Source: CAYTPE01 sp964439885 (lineage in GTDB: Bacteria > Patescibacteriota > Patescibacteriia > Magasanikbacterales > GWA2-37-8). Taken from it: 27,146 nucleotides of DNA. Of the stretch, positions 5,711 to 12,149 are shown piece by piece (positions within the stretch are counted from its first letter, which is position 1; each line of letters opens with the position of its first letter). A program made the translations under genes and the position numbers. The notes beneath the pieces are model-generated. The model saw nothing but the letters and a program-made list of their open reading frames with translations, had not been told where the DNA came from and ran no database searches. The DNA lies in the NCBI GenBank assembly GCA_964439885.1, contig CAYTPE010000006.1, positions 1 through 27,146 of the forward strand, given 5' to 3'.

Positions 5711-8700
5711 ATGACTAAAAGAGTGCTAAACAAAGCTCAAAAAGAAGCCGTTGAATATACCCGTGGCCCGCTTTTGATAGTCGCTGGTGCAGGGACGGGT
5801 AAAACGACTGTAATAACCAGCAAAATTGCCCACCTCATAGAAACCGGCCTGGCCAAGCCCGAGGAAATTTTGGCATTGACCTTTACCGACAAGGCTGCCC
5901 AGGAAATGGGCGATAGGGTAGACGGCCTCATAGATACAGGCTACACGGACATTCAAATTTCCACTTTTCACACCTTCTGCCAGCGCATACTCGAAAAGCA
6001 CGCTATCGACATCGGCCTGAGCAATCAGTTCAAACTCCTCACCGAAAGCGCGGCCTGGATACTCGTGCGCAAAAATCTGCACAAGCTCGGCCTCGACTAC
6101 TACCGCCCCATGGGCAACCCCATGAAGCACATACACGAGCTTCTCAAGCACTTTTCCAAATGCAAAGACGAACTTATTAGCCCCGAGCAGTATCTGGAAT
6201 ACGCGGAAGGGGAGAAATTAAATACCGACTCGGCTGTTGGGTTGTTTAAAAAGAGTAAAGAGAAAAGAGTAAAGAGAAAAGAGAGCGACAGAACAGCGAG
6301 CAATGAACAATTAGCAATAAACAATGAACAAAATGATGTAGCTCGTCTAACTGAACTTGCTAATGCGTACCACGCTTATAACCAACTCTTGCTTGATAAC
6401 GCGCTGCTCGACTTCGGGGATCTCATGTTTTACGCGAACAAACTTTTTGAGTCGCGGCCTGAGATTTTGGAGAAGTTTCAGAAGCGTTACAAATATATAT
6501 TGGTGGATGAATTTCAGGATGTGAATTGGGCGCAATATAATTTGGTGATGCTTTTGTGCGGCGAACACTCCCACCACCCCCCGACCCCTCCTCCGGTCCC
6601 AACGCAATCGGTACGGAATCCCCTTGGGACAGGAGGGGGTTTCGCCGCCACCCCTCCTTACGAAGGAGGGGAAGGGGGTGGTTTGGTGCCGCTAGCACCT
6701 TCGCAACTCACCGTTGTAGGCGACGACGACCAGAGCATCTACGCCTTTCGCGGCGCTAGTGTAAGCAATATTTTGCGCTTCAAAGATGATTTCCCCAATG
6801 CCAAAGAAATTATTCTAAACGAAAACTATCGCTCAGGCCAAGAAATTTTGGACACGGCGTACAAATCTGTGCAGAATAACAATCCAGACCGTTTAGAGAT
6901 TAAGCTTGAGATTGACAAGAAGTTGGTATCGCGTTGTCATTCTGAATCCCCGTCGCAGGGGGTGAAGAATCTAAATAAGAAACACTTAGATCCTTCAGTT
7001 GCTTCTCTCCCTCAAGATGACAAACTTGGTCAAGTTGCTCACCTGCACTCTCGTAGCCTCGACGAAGAAGTGCGCAGTGTGATCGACGAAATTCTGCGAC
7101 TCAAAAAAACCGACGACTCGGCCGTATGGGACGATTTTGCCATACTCGTGCGTGCCAACAGTCATGCCGATCCATTTGTGAGCGCGCTTGAGATCGCGAA
7201 TATCCCATACGAATACGTATCATCGAGTGGTTTGTTTCGCCAGAGTGTGGTAGTAGATGCGATGAATTTTTTGCGTCTTGTTGATAATCACTTCGAGTCG
7301 ACCGCGCTCTACCGGCTCTTGTGTCTCCCATTTTTACATTTTTCCGAAAACGACCTGCAGAAACTCACCTACAGCGCGAAGCGTAAATCTATTTCATACT
7401 ACGAAGCACTTAAACGGGGCAGCGAGTTTGATCTATCACAAGAAGGACAACATATTGCCGCGAAGCTTATTGAGTGTCTTCACAGTGGTATGCAGGCCGC
7501 GCGGGTGAGCAAGCCATCGGTTGTTTTGTACAATTTTTTTGAAAAGATTGGGTACTTGAATTATCTCACTGTGGAAGAAGGGCAGGGAAATAGAGAAGTG
7601 ATCCGTCAGATTTATCACCTCAAACAATTTTTTGATTATATTGCCGAATTCGAAACGGTCACGGTAGACGCGACTGTCTCAGCGTTCATAGAGCACTTTT
7701 CGATGGTACTGGATTCGGGCGACACCGGCGCGCTCTACCAGCCGACTGACACTCCCGACTCGGTGAATGTAATGACCGTGCACGCCTCCAAAGGCCTCGA
7801 ATTTAAATATGTATTTGTGGTAAACATGGTGGAGGAGCGCTTCCCCACGCGTTCGCGTGGTGACGGCATCGAAATACCACTGCCTCTTATCAAAGAGCAA
7901 TTACCAGAAGGGGACAGTCACTATCAAGAAGAGAGGCGACTATTCTATGTGGCTATGACTCGTGCCAAAGAACGTTTGTATTTTACCAGCGCCAGCAACT
8001 ACGGCGGGGTACGCAAGAAAAAACTTAGTCGTTTCTTGGATGAATTGGGATATTCCACCGTAGGGGCAGAAGATCTTCAGCCCGACGTTGCGGCGCAAAA
8101 TTTTACTCACCATCACAGTGCGAAACCTGAAGAAAAAGGCACGTTTGTATTCGAGCTGCCCAAAGCGTTTTCGTTTTCCCAAATTCGTGCGTACGAAACT
8201 TGTCCGTATCAATACAAACTCGCGCACATTCTCCACATCCCCACCAAAGGCAGTGCCAGTTTTAGTTTCGGCCAAACCATGCACGCCACACTGCAAACTT
8301 TTTATACCCGTATGCAGGAGCTCAATAGTGTGCAGCAGATTTCGTTGTTTGAAATGGCAACGAGCGCAAGCGACGGTAAACAATCCCAATCCGCATTTCG
8401 TAGGGTGGGTGACAAGCTCCCCCTCCTTTCGAAGGTGGGGGTAGGGGGTGGTACACGCATTCAAGCTCCTACCCTCGAAGAACTGCTCGACATGTACGAC
8501 AAAAATTGGATCAGCGATTGGTACCTAAATACTCGGCAACGTGAGGAATACTATGAAAAAGGCAAAGAAATTCTGCGAACATTCTATAAGTCAGAAGAAA
8601 ATAATTGGCGAATACCACTCGAGATGGAATCGTGGTTCAAAATAAAAGTAGGGGAGTATCTCCTGCATGGACGCATCGATCGTATCGACCAATTACCCGA

Positions 8701-9028
8701 CGGAACTCTTGAAATTATCGACTACAAAACAGGCAAACCCAAAGAAAAACTCACCGGTGAAGATAAGGAGCAGCTGCTTATCTATCAGATTGCCGTTACC
8801 GAACTTGCCGACTACCGGGCGAAAGGGACACCAAGTAAACTCACTTTTTTCTACCTCAACGATAACATTCGCACCTCATTCATTGGTGAACCGAAAGAGC
8901 TCGATAAACTTCGCGAAAAGCTCGGCGCGACCATCACAGCTATCCACTCCAAAGATTTTACACCCACCCCCAGCTCATTTGCGTGCGACCATTGTGACTT
9001 TAAAGAAATTTGTGATTATCGTGTATGA
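5711..9028 (+). CDS. UvrD/PcrA-type helicase fused to RecB-family nuclease
   Basis: This 1105-residue protein is a superfamily 1A DNA helicase with a C-terminal PD-(D/E)XK nuclease, likely acting in recombination or repair like a single-chain AddAB/RecB. Helicase motifs appear in order: GAGTGKT (Lys31), FTDKAAQEM, LVDEFQDV, VGDDDQSIYAFRG, NENYRSGQEI, VMTVHASKGLEF and RRLFYVAMTRAKERL. The nuclease domain has GRIDRID (from residue 987) and EIIDYKTGK (Asp1004, Lys1006). Four cysteines match an AddB-type [4Fe-4S] site: Cys831, then Cys1092, Cys1095 and Cys1101 (CDHCDFKEIC). The protein is longer than its relatives because repeat-derived segments are read in frame near residues 180-208, 288-325, 409-438 and 875-915. 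They fall between conserved motifs, mostly in loops. It overlaps the next gene by 4 bp (ATGA). Start ATG matches the usual LNKAQKEAV beginning. Confidence 0.93.
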   Translation: MTKRVLNKAQKEAVEYTRGPLLIVAGAGTGKTTVITSKIAHLIETGLAKPEEILALTFTDKAAQEMGDRVDGLIDTGYTDIQISTFHTFCQRILEKHAIDIGLSNQFKLLTESAAWILVRKNLHKLGLDYYRPMGNPMKHIHELLKHFSKCKDELISPEQYLEYAEGEKLNTDSAVGLFKKSKEKRVKRKESDRTASNEQLAINNEQNDVARLTELANAYHAYNQLLLDNALLDFGDLMFYANKLFESRPEILEKFQKRYKYILVDEFQDVNWAQYNLVMLLCGEHSHHPPTPPPVPTQSVRNPLGTGGGFAATPPYEGGEGGGLVPLAPSQLTVVGDDDQSIYAFRGASVSNILRFKDDFPNAKEIILNENYRSGQEILDTAYKSVQNNNPDRLEIKLEIDKKLVSRCHSESPSQGVKNLNKKHLDPSVASLPQDDKLGQVAHLHSRSLDEEVRSVIDEILRLKKTDDSAVWDDFAILVRANSHADPFVSALEIANIPYEYVSSSGLFRQSVVVDAMNFLRLVDNHFESTALYRLLCLPFLHFSENDLQKLTYSAKRKSISYYEALKRGSEFDLSQEGQHIAAKLIECLHSGMQAARVSKPSVVLYNFFEKIGYLNYLTVEEGQGNREVIRQIYHLKQFFDYIAEFETVTVDATVSAFIEHFSMVLDSGDTGALYQPTDTPDSVNVMTVHASKGLEFKYVFVVNMVEERFPTRSRGDGIEIPLPLIKEQLPEGDSHYQEERRLFYVAMTRAKERLYFTSASNYGGVRKKKLSRFLDELGYSTVGAEDLQPDVAAQNFTHHHSAKPEEKGTFVFELPKAFSFSQIRAYETCPYQYKLAHILHIPTKGSASFSFGQTMHATLQTFYTRMQELNSVQQISLFEMATSASDGKQSQSAFRRVGDKLPLLSKVGVGGGTRIQAPTLEELLDMYDKNWISDWYLNTRQREEYYEKGKEILRTFYKSEENNWRIPLEMESWFKIKVGEYLLHGRIDRIDQLPDGTLEIIDYKTGKPKEKLTGEDKEQLLIYQIAVTELADYRAKGTPSKLTFFYLNDNIRTSFIGEPKELDKLREKLGATITAIHSKDFTPTPSSFACDHCDFKEICDYRV
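6253..6331. repeat. A-rich tandem repeat segment inside the helicase gene
   Basis: The 14-bp unit GAGTAAAGAGAAAA occurs twice in tandem (6253-6280) plus three bases, followed by CAATGAACAA twice (6301-6310 and 6322-6331). The segment encodes a lysine-, glutamate- and asparagine-rich stretch absent from ordinary PcrA proteins. Confidence 0.7.
6574..6681. repeat. GC-rich palindromic repeat inside the helicase gene
   Basis: A 19-nt C-rich arm (6574-6592) and an 18-nt G-rich arm (6664-6681) are near-perfect inverse complements. Inside lies another hairpin, CCCCTCCTT/AAGGAGGGG (6652-6671). It encodes a proline- then glycine-rich insert exactly between GEH and the motif III segment TVVGDDDQSIY. 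Confidence 0.8.
6935..7022. repeat. palindromic TGTCATTCTGA repeat inside the helicase gene
   Basis: Begins TGTCATTCTGA and ends TCAAGATGACA, with inner inverted arms GAAGAATCTAA (6964-6974) and TTAGATCCTTC (6986-6996). It is the same type as the elements at 443-517 and 4195-4275 and is read in frame without a stop. Confidence 0.75.
8417..8453. repeat. half GC-rich repeat in the helicase-nuclease linker
   Basis: CTCCCCCTCC is followed by AAGGTGGGGGTAGGGGGTGG, closely similar to the right arm of the 6574-6681 element. It encodes a short glycine-rich stretch (VGVGGGT) in the nuclease region between LQTFYTRMQE and LEELLDMYDKNW. Confidence 0.6.
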
Positions 9029-9318
9029 TGAAATCTTTTGGCGATATTCTGCGCCACAGTTCGCTCGGCCACGCGGTAGTTCGTGGTGTAGAGGCAGCTA
9101 CGGTAGTGGAACAAGCCAACGAAGTCCTCAAAGAACTCTTTGGCCCCGATATAGGCAACCACGCTACCGCGCTGTACTATAAGAACCAAAAGCTGCATAT
9201 GGCGTGCATGAGTTCAACAGTCGCGCAGGAGATCAAACTACACGAAAAACGCATTATTGAGCTACTTGAACAGCGCGTTCAGGGCACGCATGTCAAACGG
9301 CTCACTTATATGGTCTAG
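9025..9318 (+). CDS. DUF721/DciA-like small protein
   Basis: This 97-residue protein resembles DUF721 proteins, the family of DciA, which helps load the replicative helicase DnaB in bacteria that lack DnaC. What is visible is the short conserved core: a helical N-terminus (LKELFGPDIGNHATAL), then strands and a helix with the pattern KNQKLHMACMSSTVAQEIKL, and a closing VKRLTYMV strand. It is at the short end of the family, with nothing beyond this core. The ATG overlaps the helicase stop codon by 4 bp, so the two are translationally coupled; this links it to DNA metabolism. Assignment rests on pattern only and a DUF721 profile search would settle it. A second ATG lies at 9028. Confidence 0.6.
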   Translation: MMKSFGDILRHSSLGHAVVRGVEAATVVEQANEVLKELFGPDIGNHATALYYKNQKLHMACMSSTVAQEIKLHEKRIIELLEQRVQGTHVKRLTYMV

Positions 9319-9319
9319 C

Positions 9320-9348
9320 TTGCCAAAAGCCACTGTTTCCATTACAAT
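9320..9348 (+). promoter_or_regulatory. promoter TTGCCA-17-TACAAT for the rod-shape operon
   Basis: TTGCCA (9320-9325) and TACAAT (9343-9348) are 17 bp apart. The -10 box ends only 9 bp before the ATG at 9358, so the mRNA would be leaderless or nearly so. Confidence 0.7.
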
Positions 9349-9357
9349 GAAGCCACT

Positions 9358-9747
9358 ATGTCCTTTCGTGTTTACCTGCTTCTCACGGCCTGTGCTACCA
9401 TTATTTGCTCTATAGCCACTGCTTTTGTCGTGTATAACCTAGACCCCACTGAAGCGGGTGGGCTTGGCTTGCTTTTTTTCTACGCGAGTTTATTTCTGAC
9501 AGTGGTGGGTATCAGCTCACTGATCAATTTTCTTGTTCGTGTGCTGGTGATCCGCAATCCATCGGTAATGCTTCGCCACGCCGGACAAGTATTTCGACAG
9601 AGTTTCTTTGTGGCCGTTGCGGTGTGCATATTTTTTGTACTGCTATCACTGCGTTATTTCGCTTGGTGGAACGCATTACTCATCATAATTTTTTTCACTG
9701 CTATTGAAGGCCTGGTTTTTACCCATCGAAAGTACCTGAATCAATAA
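9358..9747 (+). CDS. unrecognised integral membrane protein, first gene of mre operon
   Basis: I do not recognise a family for this 129-residue protein. It has about four hydrophobic segments: residues 5-25 (VYLLLTACATIICSIATAFVV), 36-60 (LGLLFFYASLFLTVVGISSL), about 84-103 (SFFVAVAVCIFFVLLSL) and 106-121 (WNALLIIIFFTAIEGLVF). A basic loop (about 68-80) separates the two pairs, and the C-terminus is short and basic. It is followed after one base by mreB, so it is the first cistron of the cell-shape operon and may act in envelope growth; that role is inferred from position only. The start is supported by the promoter just upstream. Confidence 0.75.
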   Translation: MSFRVYLLLTACATIICSIATAFVVYNLDPTEAGGLGLLFFYASLFLTVVGISSLINFLVRVLVIRNPSVMLRHAGQVFRQSFFVAVAVCIFFVLLSLRYFAWWNALLIIIFFTAIEGLVFTHRKYLNQ

Positions 9748-9748
9748 T

Positions 9749-10807
9749 ATGTTTAATGAATTTTTCCATCGTTTTCGAAAAGAGCTGGGAATTGATTTGG
9801 GTACCGCGAATACGTTGGTCTATGTCAAAGGACGCGGTATTGTGATTAACGAACCAAGTGTTGTTGCCATCAATACACGCACGGAACAAATTTTAGCGGT
9901 GGGGCACGAAGCCAAAGAAATGCTTGGAAAAACTCCGCCCCACATCGCGACATCGCGCCCACTCACGAACGGTATCATTTCGGATTTCGAAGTAGCCGAA
10001 AAAATGTTGCGCTATTTTGTGGACAAAGTCTACGAAGAAACACCGCTCAACTTTCTCTCGCGTCCCAAAGTGATCATTGGCGCCCCCGTGAATTTAACAG
10101 AAGTGGAACGTCGCGCGGTTGGAGACGCGGTGATGAACGCGGGAGCGCGCGAAGTATGGATTGTGGAAGAACCAATGGCAGCGGCTATCGGTTGCCGCAT
10201 GCCGATTCGTGAGCCGGTGGGAAATTTGATTGTGGAAATTGGTGGCGGAACCTGTGAAATAGCGGTGATTTCACTGAGCGGCATTACCACGCGTAAATCC
10301 ATTAAAATCGCGGGCGACGAGTTCAATCGCAACATCATACAATATGCCCGTGACGTTTTCAATTTACTACTTGGTGAAAAGCAGGCCGAAGAAATAAAAA
10401 TTAAAATCGGTTCGGCCGTAGAGCTCTCCGAACCAATGGAATTTCCAATGCGTGGACGTGACCTGCTCACTGGGCTGCCGCGCGAAGTCATGATCAACGA
10501 CGCGCACGTTCGTGAGGCCATTATTAAATCACTGCGCGTGATCGTGGACAGTATCAAAGATATCCTCGAAATTACACCACCCGAACTGGTGGCCGACATT
10601 CATGAGCGCGGCATTTTAATATCGGGGGGCGGAGCACTGCTCAGAGGTGTGGATCAACTCATTCACCGGGCCATCGAAATCCCGGTGCGCATTGCCGACG
10701 ATCCACTCACTGCTGTGGTGCGCGGCACGGGCATCCTGCTCGACGAGGAGGATTTATTGCATGAAGTTGCAATATACCCCGAATTTAAAGAGCGAAAAGC
10801 TCTCTAA
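9749..10807 (+). CDS. mreB: rod shape-determining protein MreB
   Basis: MreB is the bacterial actin homologue that forms membrane-bound filaments and directs lateral cell-wall synthesis. The 352-residue protein has the family features in order: an amphipathic N-terminus (MFNEFFHRF), phosphate-1 loop IDLGTANTLVYVKGRG, NEPSVVAI, the GAPVNLTEVERRAVGDA segment, EEPMAAAIGC, phosphate-2 loop VEIGGGTCEIAVISL, and the adenosine motif ISGGGALLRG. Length is normal. It starts one base after the preceding gene's stop and is followed 8 bp later by mreC, the canonical order. No Shine-Dalgarno sequence is visible, so translation probably depends on coupling. Confidence 0.98.
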   Translation: MFNEFFHRFRKELGIDLGTANTLVYVKGRGIVINEPSVVAINTRTEQILAVGHEAKEMLGKTPPHIATSRPLTNGIISDFEVAEKMLRYFVDKVYEETPLNFLSRPKVIIGAPVNLTEVERRAVGDAVMNAGAREVWIVEEPMAAAIGCRMPIREPVGNLIVEIGGGTCEIAVISLSGITTRKSIKIAGDEFNRNIIQYARDVFNLLLGEKQAEEIKIKIGSAVELSEPMEFPMRGRDLLTGLPREVMINDAHVREAIIKSLRVIVDSIKDILEITPPELVADIHERGILISGGGALLRGVDQLIHRAIEIPVRIADDPLTAVVRGTGILLDEEDLLHEVAIYPEFKERKAL

Positions 10808-10815
10808 CACATTGT

Positions 10816-11607
10816 ATGTTTACCAAACGGACTTCACTCACGATTGTTTTTTTTATTCTGGTGGTTGCTTTACACTATATCGGTTGGCTCTCGTGGCTTG
10901 AAAAGGCTTTTCGTTCGATTGCGACACCACTTATTAGTGACACACATAGTATCAATATCCAAGTTGGTAATAGTTATGAGTACTTCAAGAATCGCAACGA
11001 TCTTGAGACCGCATACGCGGCGTGCGTCGTGGACAACCAGAATCACCTGCTCGCCGAAACCAAGATGAAACTCCTACAGGACGAAAACGATACTTTACGC
11101 TCTGCTCTGCAATACGTAAAGAACGCCACCGTAAACACGGTGACGGCCACTGTAGTGGGGAAAGAAATTTTAAGCCCCGATCAAACAATCATTATTGATC
11201 AGGGAAGCGAAACTGGAATCAAAGTGAACGACCCTGTTATCACTGGCAACGGAATTCTGGTGGGAAAAATAATGAAAGTAGACCAGCATATCAGCATGGT
11301 ACGCCTCATCAACGATACGCTCAGTAAGGTTGGCGCGCTGGTACTCAACCGCGACCACAGCAACGGGGTCGTAGAAGGCGGGTACAATATTAGTTTGACA
11401 ATGGGTTTTATTCCGCGCGATGAAGTTGTACAAAAGGGTGATCAAGTGGTTACATCGGGTTTAGAAGCTGGGATGCCCAAAGGGCTCCTTATTGGCACGA
11501 TTGCGGTAGTTGAAAATGAACCGTACAAACCATTCCAAGACGCATTTGTTACACCGGCAACCGATCTTTCGAAAATTTCCATTGTGACCGTTCTTAAAAC
11601 CCAATAA
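10816..11607 (+). CDS. mreC: rod shape-determining protein MreC
   Basis: MreC is a single-pass membrane protein of the elongation complex that connects MreB and MreD to PBP2 on the outer face. In this 263-residue protein one N-terminal membrane segment (about residues 7-26, LTIVFFILVVALHYIGWLSW) is followed by a coiled-coil region (about 60-98, rich in E, K, L and N). The beta-barrel domain carries the family patterns GSETGIKVNDPVITGNGILVGKI and GDQVVTSGLEAGMPKGLLIGTI. It lies between mreB and mreD with gaps of 8 and 5 bp. Confidence 0.95.
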   Translation: MFTKRTSLTIVFFILVVALHYIGWLSWLEKAFRSIATPLISDTHSINIQVGNSYEYFKNRNDLETAYAACVVDNQNHLLAETKMKLLQDENDTLRSALQYVKNATVNTVTATVVGKEILSPDQTIIIDQGSETGIKVNDPVITGNGILVGKIMKVDQHISMVRLINDTLSKVGALVLNRDHSNGVVEGGYNISLTMGFIPRDEVVQKGDQVVTSGLEAGMPKGLLIGTIAVVENEPYKPFQDAFVTPATDLSKISIVTVLKTQ

Positions 11608-11612
11608 TAAGT

Positions 11613-12149
11613 ATGAAGCGGATTATTAAATTAGTGAGCGCGTTATTCGGCATATTGGGAATTTTTTTTCTCCATGTTTTTTCCATTAACATTTTTCCGT
11701 ATCCACTCAATCGTATTGATGTGGCGTTCGTTTTTCTCTGGTGGCTTGTCATTGTAAAGCCAGCGAATCAAACATGGTGGATCATACTCAGCGTGAGCTT
11801 TTTGTCCGAGCTGTATTCGTCGTCTCCTTTTGGTATTTCCACATTGGCTCTTATAATGAGTTTGTGGGCCGGGCGATGGCTCGTCACCAACATCGTGACG
11901 GGACATTCATGGTATATAATTTTACTCTCTACAATACTGGTTCTCACGGCATATCATGCGATTTTTCTCGGCATGTTGGCCATTCATCACATGCTATACC
12001 ACGTTGATTGGAACATTAATGTGCCATTTTTATTCGCGACACTTATCGGCATAAGTATATCGACCGCACTCATGATGATCGTTTATGCAGTAAATCGTTT
12101 ATATCGTCGCGAACTTAAGCCAAATTATATTTCCGAGTATGGTCGCTAA
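11613..12149 (+). CDS. mreD: MreD-like membrane protein
   Basis: This 178-residue protein is almost wholly hydrophobic, with about five or six membrane segments (near residues 5-25, 32-50, 55-90, 99-122 and 136-163), and a basic C-terminus. Sequence identity in the MreD family is low, so the call relies on size, topology, the central pattern SVSFLSELYSSSPFGISTLALIMSLW, and its place between mreC and the PBP2 gene. MreD is a membrane partner of MreC and PBP2 in the elongasome. Its last 11 bp overlap the next gene. Confidence 0.85.
   Translation: MKRIIKLVSALFGILGIFFLHVFSINIFPYPLNRIDVAFVFLWWLVIVKPANQTWWIILSVSFLSELYSSSPFGISTLALIMSLWAGRWLVTNIVTGHSWYIILLSTILVLTAYHAIFLGMLAIHHMLYHVDWNINVPFLFATLIGISISTALMMIVYAVNRLYRRELKPNYISEYGR

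Noticed and set aside
7940..8464. Minus-strand open frame of 174 codons inside the helicase gene
   Set aside because: It lies opposite conserved helicase motif VI and the nuclease domain and shows no protein-family pattern.
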